A stretch of 64,000 bases of DNA, taken from assembly GCA_016290995.1 (NCBI GenBank), contig JAEEVR010000013.1:1-64000 (forward strand), given 5' to 3'. The stretch is from Treponema sp. GTDB taxonomy: Bacteria > Spirochaetota > Spirochaetia > Treponematales > Treponemataceae. The translations under genes and the position numbers were made by a program. Numbering within the stretch: position 1 is the stretch's first letter; the number at the start of each line of letters is the position of its first letter. Below the pieces are notes generated by a model. It was not told the origin of the DNA. It made no database searches and saw only the letters and a list, made by a program, of their open reading frames with translations. Positions 16,572 to 25,640 of the stretch are shown here, one piece after another.

Positions 16572-18178
16572 AGCGCGCCCAAAATCTTTTGCAGTTTTTC
16601 TTTGCCGATGATGCGCAAGAAGGAGCCTAGGCGCGGGCCTTGGTCTTTTGCGATAAGCGTTTGGTACAAGGCGGTAAAGAGCGCCTTTGATTCCATACCC
16701 ATGCTGGTGGCCACGTCGTAAATCGCCTGCTGGCATTCTTTGTCAAGCGTAAAGCTGTCCAGCTTGGGAACGACTTCGTCGCGCACTCGGCGGACGGCAG
16801 TCGCAAGCTCGTCGGAAAGTTGGGGCTTTGATCCGTCGTCGCGGAGGGCGAAGCAAAAGTCCGGGGCGCAGTCTGGAGCCGAGTGCTGGATCCAGAACCA
16901 GGCGCAAGCGGCGCGGCGGCGAAGTCGTTCTTCTTGGTCAGGCTTTACGTCTCCAAGGGACTTTATCACAGCGTCGATGTCGCCGGAGTATGTTTGCAAA
17001 AGGGTTGTGAGCATTCTGAAAGTGATTTGATACGGCATCGTCTCGGGAATCTTTCCGTCGATTTGGCTAAGGATGTAAATGCGCTTTTCTTTGTTGAACT
17101 GGTCGTCGCTCTTGGCCTTGTCGATTCCGTAAACAATGCGCTCTGTCTTGTCGTAGTCTTCGTAAACTTTAAGAACGTCAAGGTCAAAGCTGATCGCGAA
17201 TTCTGTGTTGGGGCGGGTTCCCGCAAAGATGTAGCGGAGAACTTCGGCCTGGTAAACGTCAAGCGCGTCGGGAAGCGCGATTACTTTTCCCTTTGAAGAG
17301 GACATTTTTCCGGGAACGCCTTTAAGGTTGACAAAGTCGTAGCGCATTGTGATCGGCGCGTCCCAGCCGTAAACTTTTTTGGAAACAAGCTTGGCTGTGT
17401 CGTAGCTTCCGCCCGGGCTGATGTGGTCTTTTCCGCCCGGCTCAAAGACTACCTTTTCTTCGTTCCAGCGCATCGGCCAGTCAACTCGCCAGCCAAGCTT
17501 GGCGCCTTGGAATTTGCGGATGTCGACTGTTTCTTCGCAGCCGCATTCGCACTTGTATGTGAGGCCGTACTCTCCGTCGTAGCCTGTGATTGTTGTCGTG
17601 TCCTTGTTGCATTTTCCGCAGAAAATGCTGACCGGCCAGTAAACGTCCTCCGCCTTCATCTTGTGCTGCTCGTCGCGGTATTCGTTGAGACATTCCTTGA
17701 TAAGGTCGCGGTTTTGCAGCGCCTTTTTCATTCCCTCGGCGTAGCGGTTTGCGCGGTAGCGGCTGGCTTGGTACAAAAATTCCGGAGCGATGCCGACGCG
17801 GGGAAGCTGGGTTTCGATGTCAACTTCGTGGTGGCGCGCGTAGTTTTCGTCGCGGCCGGTCGTGTCGGGAACCATCGTGATCGGGAAGCGCAAGTATTTT
17901 TCCAGCGTGTCGGGATCGGGCATGTTGGCCGGAACTTTGCGGAACACGTCGTAGTCGTCCCAAGAGTAAATGAAGCGGACGTTCTTGCCGCGGTCGCGAA
18001 GGGCGCGGACAACCAAGTCAACGGTGATGATTTCGCGGAAGTTTCCAAGGTGAACGGTTCCGCTGGGCGTGATGCCGGACGCGCATGTGTAGGAGTCGCG
18101 GTCGCCTTTTTCGGCGATGATTTTGTCAGCCATCTGGTCGGCCCAGTGGCAGAGCAGGGGATTCTTTTCTTGGCTCAT
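16568..18178 (-). CDS. lysS: Lysyl-tRNA synthetase, class I
   Basis: A 536-residue enzyme that charges tRNA-Lys. It is the class I form (LysRS1) found in archaea, spirochaetes and some alphaproteobacteria, not the class II form of most bacteria. The HIGH-type motif is TPSGTVHLGN (residues 37-46) and the KMSKS-type motif is KMSSSKG near residue 293. A zinc-ribbon-like insert (FCGKCNKDTTT, YKCECGCEE) lies between them at about 185-215. Length is normal for the class. The start at 18178 follows TTGAGGTATAAATT. The downstream membrane protein gene overlaps its stop codon by 4 nt. Confidence 0.96.
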   Translation of the reverse strand: MSQEKNPLLCHWADQMADKIIAEKGDRDSYTCASGITPSGTVHLGNFREIITVDLVVRALRDRGKNVRFIYSWDDYDVFRKVPANMPDPDTLEKYLRFPITMVPDTTGRDENYARHHEVDIETQLPRVGIAPEFLYQASRYRANRYAEGMKKALQNRDLIKECLNEYRDEQHKMKAEDVYWPVSIFCGKCNKDTTTITGYDGEYGLTYKCECGCEETVDIRKFQGAKLGWRVDWPMRWNEEKVVFEPGGKDHISPGGSYDTAKLVSKKVYGWDAPITMRYDFVNLKGVPGKMSSSKGKVIALPDALDVYQAEVLRYIFAGTRPNTEFAISFDLDVLKVYEDYDKTERIVYGIDKAKSDDQFNKEKRIYILSQIDGKIPETMPYQITFRMLTTLLQTYSGDIDAVIKSLGDVKPDQEERLRRRAACAWFWIQHSAPDCAPDFCFALRDDGSKPQLSDELATAVRRVRDEVVPKLDSFTLDKECQQAIYDVATSMGMESKALFTALYQTLIAKDQGPRLGSFLRIIGKEKLQKILGAL

Positions 18179-18201
18179 AATTTATACCTCAATAAAAAAT
18201 T

Positions 18202-19221
18202 TTAGAAAATTGGATAGCATTCAAAGCCGGCGCTTCTAAGTTGGTCGCCGATGTTGCCCTTTGCGTTTTCGTCAACGACAACGATAAAGTATGTCGTGCC
18301 GCTGGGCCTGGTTTCTTCCGTGATGTATGGCTTAAAGCCTTTTTCCTTTAGCCTGTCGCAAAGGCCTTGAGCGTTGTCGCGGCTTTTGAACAAGCCCAGC
18401 TGTTGCTTCTTTATTTTTTCGGAAGCGCCGTCGCTTGTGTCGCCGCTAGCGTTGGCCGAACTCGCGCTGTCGTCTGATTTTTCCATCGGAATTGTTTGCG
18501 ACTCGGCGGCGTTTTCGGCGGCGGCTTCAAGGGCCTTTCCTTTTTTGGGCATAAAGTACCAAAATGGCGCGGGCATCATTTGCACGTTGCCGGCCACAAT
18601 CGCCGCCTCCGGGCTTTTTGGAAAAGCGGCGCGCAATTTTTTGCCCCAGCTTTCCTGGCCGGTAATGTACCAAAGGGTAAGCAACACGCTGGGCGCCACG
18701 GCCTTCATCGAAGGAAAGTCCGAGTAAGCCTTTAAAAGCGTTACGCTTTCGTCCAGCTGGGAATTGGATTCGATTTGGCAAAGGCGGCTCCAAACTTCGT
18801 AAAGTTTTATGTAAGCCTGAATCGTTTCGTCCTGGGAATTGCGGACGGCGGAATTAAGGTAGTTGTCGGCAGTCGCGCTGTCGCCGGAACAAAGGGAGCA
18901 TCTAACCGCGTCCAAAACCAATTGCGGGTTCGTCTTTTTTGCAAAGCCTTCGACGTTGGGAGCGGAAATGCCGGCCGCCTGCGCGTATGAAGCCGAGGCG
19001 TCCTTGTAGGCGCCCAACTGTTCCTGCAGGCCGCCCAAAAAGGCAAGAAGCGCGCGCTTGTCCGCCGCGTTTTTTGCTTGGGGAATTTGTTTTTTTAAGC
19101 TTTCCACCGTTTCTCCAGCCGACGAAGCCTCCAAGGCCTTTTGGCATATTTCCTTTGCGGTTTGCCCAAAGGCAAGGCTTGCGAAAATTATGAGGCATGA
19201 GAATAAGGCAAGGTGCTTCAT
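18202..19221 (-). CDS. Secreted SPOR-domain protein
   Basis: A 339-residue exported protein. Residues 1-19 are a signal peptide (LIIFASLAFGQ). The middle, to about residue 235, is helical with TPR-like spacing (ALLAFLGGLQEQLGAYKDAS). A low-complexity linker rich in S, A and D (DDSASSANASGDTSDGAS) follows, and the last 70 residues form a SPOR domain (QLGLFKSRDNAQGLCDRLKE, then PSGTTYFIVVV). SPOR domains bind denuded peptidoglycan at division sites, so the protein is probably periplasmic and septum-linked. Its start overlaps the stop of the small membrane protein gene upstream (ATGA), and lysS follows, so these genes form one operon. Confidence 0.8.
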   Translation of the reverse strand: MKHLALFSCLIIFASLAFGQTAKEICQKALEASSAGETVESLKKQIPQAKNAADKRALLAFLGGLQEQLGAYKDASASYAQAAGISAPNVEGFAKKTNPQLVLDAVRCSLCSGDSATADNYLNSAVRNSQDETIQAYIKLYEVWSRLCQIESNSQLDESVTLLKAYSDFPSMKAVAPSVLLTLWYITGQESWGKKLRAAFPKSPEAAIVAGNVQMMPAPFWYFMPKKGKALEAAAENAAESQTIPMEKSDDSASSANASGDTSDGASEKIKKQQLGLFKSRDNAQGLCDRLKEKGFKPYITEETRPSGTTYFIVVVDENAKGNIGDQLRSAGFECYPIF

Positions 19222-19625
19222 TTATTTTCCTGCGGAGCGGAATTTTGCGCCGGGGCCGACTCTTGGGCGCTTTTTTTGGCGGCGCGCGGTTTTTTTTCAA
19301 AGGCGGCCTGAGCCTTTTGCTTGGCTTCCTCCAATTTCTTTTGGCGGTTCAACTGCTTTTCCAAGCTCTTTTTTTCGGCTTGCTCAAGGCGTTCCGCCAT
19401 GGCGCGGGCCTGTTCAGGAGTCATTTTCTTTTCGCCGCGCAAAAACACGGCCGGAAGGGCGGCCAATATGCCGGCCGCGAATGAAATTGCGATTGTTATA
19501 AAGACAGGCACTTGGTTGAACTGTTTTCCAAAAAGCCAAATGTCGCATTTGTTTCCCAAGTTAAAACCGGTAAAAACCGCCACTGCAACCAGCAAGGCGA
19601 TAGTAAAAATCAATTTAAAGACCAT
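19218..19625 (-). CDS. Small two-helix membrane protein with charged tail
   Basis: A 135-residue protein with two N-terminal transmembrane helices (KLIFTIALLVAVAVFTGF and VFITIAISFAAGILAALPAV) and a long Lys/Glu/Ala-rich tail predicted to be coiled coil (RLEQAEKKSLEKQLNRQKKL). This plan resembles LapA/DUF1049 proteins, including the short WLFGKQFNQVPV loop between helices. The start is set at the ATG at 19625 rather than a TTG at 19661, because the TTG is part of the predicted -35 box and the -10 box lies seven bases before the ATG. The stop overlaps the start of the SPOR gene. Confidence 0.7.
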   Translation of the reverse strand: MVFKLIFTIALLVAVAVFTGFNLGNKCDIWLFGKQFNQVPVFITIAISFAAGILAALPAVFLRGEKKMTPEQARAMAERLEQAEKKSLEKQLNRQKKLEEAKQKAQAAFEKKPRAAKKSAQESAPAQNSAPQENK

Positions 19626-19632
19626 AACGAAA

Positions 19633-19661
19633 ATTATAGCGAAATATAGGAAGAAATTCAA
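19633..19661 (-). promoter_or_regulatory. Predicted leaderless promoter
   Basis: On the minus strand TTGAAT (19661-19656), 17 bp, TATAAT (19638-19633). The ATG at 19625 lies seven bases downstream, where transcription would start, and there is no Shine-Dalgarno sequence. Confidence 0.65.
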
Positions 19662-19744
19662 GGCGCTGTTTTGGGACTCAACTCCCTTGAATTTTATTAT
19701 ATTTTATGATAATATAATCGGATAAAAAGTATTCGGAGCGTATT

Positions 19745-21253
19745 ATGCCGGCACCTCAGGCCAAGCGAGTAGAAGTTGACAGAAATAAAGTAAGAACCGC
19801 CATCAACGCGGGAATCCCTCTTTCTCTCACCACATACACCCTTCCTCACGAGATGGAAGTGTATATGGACGACATTCTGCGCGCCTTTTTGGAAGAGCTC
19901 GACCAGACTCAAATGATTGAGTACCTTTCGTACTGCTTGAGCGAATTGATCACCAACGCAAAAAAGGCCAACACCAAGCGCGTGTACTTTAAATTCAAAA
20001 AGCTGGACATAACGAACCAGGCCGACTATGAGCTTGGAATGAAGACCTTTAAGGACGACACGCTCAACGACATCAACTACTTTTTGGGCTTGCAAAAAAA
20101 GGCCGGCCTTTACGTCCGCTTGATTTTGCAGTTCCGCAACAACAAGATAAAAATCGAAGTCCGCAACAATTCGGACTTGACTATTTTTGAATACAAGCGC
20201 ATTCACGACAAGCTTAGCCGCGCCCAGCAATACACTTCGGTAGAGCAGGCGATGGAGCAAATTTTGGACAACTCCGAAGGCGCCGGCCTTGGCCTTGTAA
20301 TCATGATTTTGATGCTTGAAAAGATCGGCCTTACCGAAGAAAACTTCCAGGTTATTTGCGAAAACGGCGAGACAATCACCCGCATCATTCTTCCGCTTAA
20401 TTCAAAAACCTTGGAAGAGATCAATTTTATTTCCGAGGAATTTGTAAAGGTCATAGACGAGCTTCCCCAGTTCCCGGAGAACATTTCGGCGATCAACCGC
20501 CTTTTGAGCAACCCGGATTCAAAGATGAGCGATATCGCCATGCAGATTTCAAACGACGTTTCGCTCAGCGCCGAATTGCTCAAGTTGGTAAACTCCGCCG
20601 CCTTTGCTTTGGCCAGCCCTTGCTCCAGCATTTACGACGCAGTAAAGCTTGTAGGCTTGCGCGGAATCAAGAACCTTCTTTTCTCAATCGGAGCGGTTCA
20701 GTCATTCGCCAAGGTTACCGGCGGCAAGGAAGACTTGTGGTCTCACGCCTATCAAGTCGCTTTCTATTCATACAATTTGGCGCGAAACTTTTTCTCAGGC
20801 AACCGCAACGTCGTTGAGGACGCTTATGTTTGCGGCCTCCTTCACGACATGGGAAAAATCATTTTTGAAACCAGCCATCCGGACTTTATCAACGGCGTTC
20901 GCAAGATGAGCGTGGAAAAGAACCTTTCGGTCGAGATTTTTGAAAAGCTTGTGGCCGGCGTAAACCACGCCGAAATCGGAGCGCGCGTAGCCGAAAACTG
21001 GAACTTCCCGGACGTAATTGTAAGCGCGATCCGCTACCACCACGCTCCCGACTCCGCTCCCGAAGAAGTGAAGAAATTGGTTCACGTAGTTTACTTGGCC
21101 GACCTTATGACCCACTACCAGAGACAAGAAGTGGCTTTCTACCAAATCGACGTGGACGTGCTTAAGGAATTTAAGCTTACAAACGAAAGCCAGTTCCAAA
21201 AGATTTCAAAGCAGTTGCGCGACGCTTTTAACAAACAAGAAGACCAAAACTAA
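19745..21253 (+). CDS. HATPase-HDOD fusion signalling protein
   Basis: A 502-residue cytoplasmic protein. The first half has features of a GHKL/histidine-kinase ATPase domain: an N-box-like SELITNAKKAN (about residues 66-76) and a G-box DNSEGAGLGLVIMI (about 176-189). No dimerisation-phosphoacceptor domain is seen. Residues about 235-430 form an HDOD domain (DISLSAELLKLVNSA-like segment, then CGLLHDMGKIIFE and HAEIGARVAENW), which keeps an HD pair. HDOD domains are usually regulatory, in chemotaxis or second-messenger signalling. The fusion suggests ATP-dependent control of the HDOD module. Its stop interleaves with that of the convergent methyltransferase gene. Confidence 0.8.
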   Translation: MPAPQAKRVEVDRNKVRTAINAGIPLSLTTYTLPHEMEVYMDDILRAFLEELDQTQMIEYLSYCLSELITNAKKANTKRVYFKFKKLDITNQADYELGMKTFKDDTLNDINYFLGLQKKAGLYVRLILQFRNNKIKIEVRNNSDLTIFEYKRIHDKLSRAQQYTSVEQAMEQILDNSEGAGLGLVIMILMLEKIGLTEENFQVICENGETITRIILPLNSKTLEEINFISEEFVKVIDELPQFPENISAINRLLSNPDSKMSDIAMQISNDVSLSAELLKLVNSAAFALASPCSSIYDAVKLVGLRGIKNLLFSIGAVQSFAKVTGGKEDLWSHAYQVAFYSYNLARNFFSGNRNVVEDAYVCGLLHDMGKIIFETSHPDFINGVRKMSVEKNLSVEIFEKLVAGVNHAEIGARVAENWNFPDVIVSAIRYHHAPDSAPEEVKKLVHVVYLADLMTHYQRQEVAFYQIDVDVLKEFKLTNESQFQKISKQLRDAFNKQEDQN

Positions 21254-22074
21254 TCAGACAAGGCGGACACCCAAGCTTGCATTAAAATTCCAAAGGCCAC
21301 GCCGACGTTAAGCGAGGCTTTTAATCCTTTCATCGGAATCGTGACGCGGCCGTATTTGGCTTTTGCAAGCGCTTGCGGGCTGGCTCCCAATTCCTCCGAG
21401 CCGATAATGCAAACTCCCTCTTTAGGAAATTCAAAATCGTCGATCGGGGTTCCGCCCGTTTCCAGGACAAAAATGTTTTCTTCTTTTAAATCGTCAAGCG
21501 AGGCGCGTTCCCAAGGCAATGTTTCTATGCAGCCCATGGCGCTTCTTTGCGAGCGGGGATGGGCGGGGTCGCAGCAGCCAGGGCTAAGGTAAAGCTTTTC
21601 CGCTCCCATTCCTTCGGCCGTTCTAAAAATCGAGCCCAAGTTAAAGGGCGAGCGGATGTCCTCGGCGTAAACTTTGAGGCCCGGAAAAAAATCGCGTTTT
21701 GCAACCGTTCCCTCCGGCCCGGCGTTTGGGTGGGGCGCGATGATCAAGTCCCATTCAGCGGGAAAGGTTCCGATTATGGCCAAAAGCTCGTTGCGGGCCA
21801 AATTGCAGGCAAGGCGTTCGTCAAAAGGCTCTTCTTGGAGAATGGCGGAAAGTTTTTGGGCCGCGTCCGCCGAAATCTTTGGGTCTTGCAAAAATACGCG
21901 GCACAAGGCCTTTATGTAGTCCGCCCTGGGCATGGTGGAAAACTTGTATTCCGAGCCTTTTTCGGCTATTCCCAAAATGTCGCGTTCCAAGGCTCCAAAA
22001 CAAAGGGCTAACTTTCGCCTTTGCTGGCCGCCGCTCAACTGGAAAAGTTTGTTAGGATTAATCATTGCAAGCAT
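21250..22074 (-). CDS. TrmH/SpoU-family RNA methyltransferase
   Basis: A 274-residue protein. The C-terminal 155 residues hold the three SPOUT motifs: RSPFNLGSIFRTAEG (motif 1), IIGSEELGASPQAL (motif 2) and VTIPMKGLKASLNVGVAFGI (motif 3). These form the knotted SAM-binding site of 2'-O-ribose methyltransferases acting on tRNA or rRNA. The N-terminal 115 residues are helical and not the usual L30e-like substrate domain, so the RNA target is unclear. It is monocistronic, opposite the chemoreceptor gene, and shares bases of its stop codon with the HDOD gene. Confidence 0.88.
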   Translation of the reverse strand: MLAMINPNKLFQLSGGQQRRKLALCFGALERDILGIAEKGSEYKFSTMPRADYIKALCRVFLQDPKISADAAQKLSAILQEEPFDERLACNLARNELLAIIGTFPAEWDLIIAPHPNAGPEGTVAKRDFFPGLKVYAEDIRSPFNLGSIFRTAEGMGAEKLYLSPGCCDPAHPRSQRSAMGCIETLPWERASLDDLKEENIFVLETGGTPIDDFEFPKEGVCIIGSEELGASPQALAKAKYGRVTIPMKGLKASLNVGVAFGILMQAWVSALSD

Positions 22075-22090
22075 ATTATTAAAAAAAAAC

Positions 22091-22119
22091 TTGAAAAAGT
22101 CAATTTTCGGATATATAAT
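22091..22119 (+). promoter_or_regulatory. Predicted leaderless promoter of the chemoreceptor gene
   Basis: TTGAAA (22091-22096), 17 bp, TATAAT (22114-22119). The ATG at 22128 begins nine positions after the -10 box and has no Shine-Dalgarno sequence. Confidence 0.65.
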
Positions 22120-22127
22120 GTTTAGTT

Positions 22128-23948
22128 ATGAAGACACTTTCTTTACGGGTAAAATACACCCTTTTCATTTCCGCTTTTTTCGCGGCGGCCATCGTTTTGT
22201 TCTCGGTTCTTGCAATAAAAAAGGCCGCTCAGATTTGCGTCAACACTTTTGTCGCTGACGGAACGCCTCTTGTTGAAAGCGGCGCAAAATACATTAACGG
22301 AAACATAGCGAACTTTCGCAAGGTTTTGGAAGAGCAAAATCCTGATTCTTTGCGCTTTAGAAACCTTCACGAAGGCTTGCTTTCAATGAAGGAAACGTCT
22401 TCCGCGAAATATTTTTACACAATGGTTCCCGCAAACGACAAAGAATATATGTATGTCGTTGACGGCTCTTGCGATCCCGATGACGAGGAAAATTTTTCTC
22501 CGCTTGGAACTTTGGAAACAAAGGACAACTATGGAAAGCCCGCTTTGCTTGCCATGTCAACCGGAAAAATTCAGGCCAGCAAAATGGAAAAGCAAGAAGG
22601 ATGGGGTTGGCTTATAACCGTTTTCGCGCCCATTATGGACGGAAGCCAGGCAATCGGCTTTATCGCCGCCGACTATGACGCTGGCCCCGTCCGCGCGCAA
22701 ATCAAATGGCTTATCATCCACATAATCGCGCTTTCCGTCCTTTTGCTTTTGGCGACAGTCTTTATCGTTAACGTTGCCTTAAAGGGTTTGTTTGCCAGAA
22801 TTAAAAAAGTTACGGAGGAAATAAACGACATCGCCATTGGCAAAGCGGACTTGTCGCAGAAGATTCCCGTTAAGAGAAAGGATGAAATCGGCGAGCTGGT
22901 CGAAAGCTGCAACAATCTTACAGAAAGCCTTGCCAACATGTTCAAGAAAATCAAGGAAGCCGTCGCCTCTCTTGTATACTCAGGAACGGAAATCGAGGGC
23001 CACTCGCAATCGACAATCGGCGACGTTCAAAAAACAACGGAGCGCGTTCAGGAAATCAGCGTCCGCGCCAAAACCCAAAACGAAACGATGGACATGGTCG
23101 CCGACAGCAGCTCTAACGTAAGCAAGTCCATCCAGCTTTTTGCCTCAAGAATAGCAATGCAATCAGAAGCGATCAGCGAGATTTCTGACCATGCGAACGA
23201 AATCTCCGCAAACATTCAAAGCATCGACGAGAACATTTCTAAGATTTCGCAAAAGTACGAGCTTTTGGTCAACGACTCAAAGACTGGCCAAAAAGACCAA
23301 ATGACGGTTGTGGACAAGGTTGGCGAAATCCAAGCGCAAGCCGGCCGTCTAAAGGAAGCCAACGCCGTTATCCGCAACATCGCAAGCCAGACAAACTTGT
23401 TGGCGATGAACGCTTCGATCGAGGCCGCCCATGCCGGCGTCGCTGGAAAGGGTTTTGCTGTTGTTGCCGGCGAGATTCGCAATTTGGCCGAAAGTTCCGC
23501 CAAGCAGTCAAAGAGCATCGGCGATTTGATCAAGTCGATTACAGAGGCCATTACGGGAATCGTTGACGCGTCAAAGCTTTCGCTTTCTTCTTTCCAAAGT
23601 TTGGACACAAGAATCAGCGAAATTCAAGCCATGCTTTCCGAAGTTTTGGCCAGCGTCAACGAGCAGCAGGCGGGAACAAAGAGTTTGCTTGAGTCGATGT
23701 TCGTTGTCGAAACTTCTTCGGAGTCCATCAAAAGCGCCAGCAAAGAAATGCAAGAGCAGAGCGAAAAGGTATTCTCAAAAATGGACGAGCTTAGAACTTC
23801 GGCCAGCGAAATTACCATTCTTACTGCCAGCATCAAGAATTCAATCGGCGAGATTTTGGGGCAGGCTCAAAAGTCGTCTACGGAATCGGAAAACAACACA
23901 AAGTTGAACAACCAAGTGTTGGAGCTTATCAAGAGCTACAAGATCTAA
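22128..23948 (+). CDS. Methyl-accepting chemotaxis protein with Cache sensor
   Basis: A 606-residue transmembrane receptor. The first membrane helix is at about 10-28. A periplasmic sensor of about 160 residues follows, resembling a single Cache domain ([20 protein letters not shown]). The second helix is at about 198-222, then a HAMP domain ([20 protein letters not shown]) and the signalling domain with the conserved hairpin tip [20 protein letters not shown]. It should pass ligand information to CheA/CheW and flagellar motors; the ligand is unknown. No che genes are adjacent. The last 20 bp overlap the convergent pseudouridine synthase gene. Confidence 0.95.
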   Translation: MKTLSLRVKYTLFISAFFAAAIVLFSVLAIKKAAQICVNTFVADGTPLVESGAKYINGNIANFRKVLEEQNPDSLRFRNLHEGLLSMKETSSAKYFYTMVPANDKEYMYVVDGSCDPDDEENFSPLGTLETKDNYGKPALLAMSTGKIQASKMEKQEGWGWLITVFAPIMDGSQAIGFIAADYDAGPVRAQIKWLIIHIIALSVLLLLATVFIVNVALKGLFARIKKVTEEINDIAIGKADLSQKIPVKRKDEIGELVESCNNLTESLANMFKKIKEAVASLVYSGTEIEGHSQSTIGDVQKTTERVQEISVRAKTQNETMDMVADSSSNVSKSIQLFASRIAMQSEAISEISDHANEISANIQSIDENISKISQKYELLVNDSKTGQKDQMTVVDKVGEIQAQAGRLKEANAVIRNIASQTNLLAMNASIEAAHAGVAGKGFAVVAGEIRNLAESSAKQSKSIGDLIKSITEAITGIVDASKLSLSSFQSLDTRISEIQAMLSEVLASVNEQQAGTKSLLESMFVVETSSESIKSASKEMQEQSEKVFSKMDELRTSASEITILTASIKNSIGEILGQAQKSSTESENNTKLNNQVLELIKSYKI

Positions 23949-24645
23949 GCCATTCCGGAGGCTCGGGGATTTCAAAGCGCTGTTGCTCTTTGGTCCACGG
24001 GTTTACATATTCCAAAACGCGCGCGTGCAGGGCCAGGCGGCCAAAGGGGTTCGTCTTGGCCCTGTAATTTTTGTCGCCGCACAATGGAAATCCCAGGCTT
24101 GACAAGTGGGCGCGGATTTGGTTTTTGCGGCCGGTGTCCAACGAAAGCTCGAACATTGTGAATTGTTTTCCGCGCGCGATGATTTTGTAGTTTGTTCGCG
24201 CCGAAACCGTTTTTAATTTTCCGTCCTTTCCGCCGCCTTTTCCGTCCGTTCCTCCTTTGGGAACGTAGGCGATGTTGTAAGCGTTGTAGGCAAGCGGGCT
24301 GTCAATCGTTCCTTCGTCTGGAAGCTTTTGTGCGGCGCCGCGGGTGTTTTCGGAGACGGCGCGGTAAAGGCGTTGGGTGACCATCGTTTGCCAAGAATCC
24401 ATAATCGTTTTTTGCGCGCGTTCGTTAAGCGCGAACATCATAACGCCGCTTGTGTCTTTGTCCAAACGGTGGACGGCGAATGGCCTATGCTTGGATGAAA
24501 AAGTTCCGCGCTTTCTCATCGCTTCCTCCAAAAGGCTAAGGGCGGTCTTCGCGCGGCAGCCTGGATAGGGAACGCTCAAAAGGCCGGAGCTTTTGCAAAT
24601 GACCGCGATGTTTTGGTCTTGGAAAAGAATCTGAAATTTTTGCAA
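23929..24645 (-). CDS. RluA-family RNA pseudouridine synthase
   Basis: A 238-residue enzyme that isomerises uridine in rRNA or tRNA. The catalytic motif [15 protein letters not shown] carries the active Asp, and the downstream stretches [20 protein letters not shown] and GRLALHAR are family hallmarks. There is no N-terminal S4 domain, so it matches the short RluA type rather than RluC/RluD. The first possible start in frame is a TTG at 24645, preceded by a G-rich GGGGGCGG stretch. The RNA site modified cannot be inferred. The gene is convergent with, and overlaps, the chemoreceptor gene. Confidence 0.9.
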   Translation of the reverse strand: MQKFQILFQDQNIAVICKSSGLLSVPYPGCRAKTALSLLEEAMRKRGTFSSKHRPFAVHRLDKDTSGVMMFALNERAQKTIMDSWQTMVTQRLYRAVSENTRGAAQKLPDEGTIDSPLAYNAYNIAYVPKGGTDGKGGGKDGKLKTVSARTNYKIIARGKQFTMFELSLDTGRKNQIRAHLSSLGFPLCGDKNYRAKTNPFGRLALHARVLEYVNPWTKEQQRFEIPEPPEWLRSCSS

Positions 24646-24773
24646 AGCCGCCGCCCCCTTTTTTTTGTTTATAGCAAAACTTTATCGCTGATTATAGCGA
24701 AAAAGTATAAAAAAAGGTATATGCATAACGCTCTTTTTTCGTTAAAATATCTCTAAAAAAAAGGAGGCATTTT

Positions 24774-25616
24774 ATGTCACAAGATCACAGACTTCTTACT
24801 ATTCAGGATATTTCATGCGTGGGACAGTGCTCGCTTACTGTCGCCCTTCCAATTATCAGCGCTTGCGGAATTGAGGCCGGCATTTTGCCAAGTTCCGTTC
24901 TTTCTAACCATACAGGAAAGGGCTTTAGCGCCTGGACTTTCCGCGACCTTACCGACGAAATGCCAAAAATTCTTGACCAGTGGATTAAGGAAAAAATCGA
25001 CTTTGACGCCTTTTACACAGGCTACGTTTCTAAAGCCCAGATTCCGCACATTTTGGACATCTTTAAAAAGGCCGCCCGTTCAAGCGGAGCGGTAAAAATC
25101 GTTGACCCCGCCATGGCCGACAACGGAAAGCTTTACGCTGGCTTTGACGCGGACTTCCCAAAAGAAATGGCCAAACTTGTGGCGGAGGCGGATTACGTTC
25201 TTCCCAACTTGACCGAAGCCAGCTTCCTTCTTGGCCAGGAATACATCGAAAGCGGCTACGACCAGGCCTACATCGAAAAAACGATCGCCGGCTTGCATAA
25301 ATTGGGCGCCAAGAATGTCGTCATTACAGGCGTAAGCTACGAACCTTCAAAATTGGGAGCCGCCGTTTCTGACGGAAAAAAGATCGAGTATTACTTTCAC
25401 GAGCGTTTGCCCGCCGCCATGCACGGAACTGGAGACGTTTACGCTTCGGCCTTTGCCGGCTCGCTTTTGAGGGGCAAGAGCGCCTTGGAGGCGGCCTCAA
25501 TCGCCGCGGATTTTGTCGTTGAGTCCATGAAAAAGACTCTTGGAGACGATTCGCACTTTTACGGCGTAAAGTTTGAAAAGGCGATTCCCTATTTGGTCAA
25601 CAGACTAGAAAAATAA
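24774..25616 (+). CDS. pdxY: Pyridoxal/pyridoxamine kinase
   Basis: A 280-residue ribokinase-superfamily enzyme that phosphorylates pyridoxal, pyridoxine or pyridoxamine in the vitamin B6 salvage pathway. The N-terminal ISCVGQCSLTVALPIISACG and the LSNHTG segment are typical of PdxK/PdxY. The ATP/anion-hole motif GTGDVYASAFAGSL carries the catalytic Asp. The start at 24774 has a strong AAGGAGG site. cysE starts 24 nt downstream but has its own predicted promoter. The symbol is by family; PdxY and PdxK cannot be told apart with certainty. Confidence 0.88.
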   Translation: MSQDHRLLTIQDISCVGQCSLTVALPIISACGIEAGILPSSVLSNHTGKGFSAWTFRDLTDEMPKILDQWIKEKIDFDAFYTGYVSKAQIPHILDIFKKAARSSGAVKIVDPAMADNGKLYAGFDADFPKEMAKLVAEADYVLPNLTEASFLLGQEYIESGYDQAYIEKTIAGLHKLGAKNVVITGVSYEPSKLGAAVSDGKKIEYYFHERLPAAMHGTGDVYASAFAGSLLRGKSALEAASIAADFVVESMKKTLGDDSHFYGVKFEKAIPYLVNRLEK

Positions 25617-25634
25617 TTAAAAAGGCGCTATTCT
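25606..25634 (+). promoter_or_regulatory. Predicted leaderless promoter of cysE
   Basis: TAGAAA (25606-25611), 17 bp, TATTCT (25629-25634). The ATG at 25641 is six bases downstream. There is no Shine-Dalgarno sequence. Confidence 0.55.
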
Positions 25635-25640
25635 AGAATA

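Noticed and set aside
16572-16736. Upstream extension of the membrane protein gene into lysS
   Set aside because: Sequence is Arg/His-rich antisense-like and not membrane-like; the ATGA overlap at 16568-16571 gives the natural start.
17423-18205. A 260-codon plus-strand frame opposite lysS
   Set aside because: Shadow of the class I synthetase gene, which carries clear HIGH and KMSKS-type motifs.
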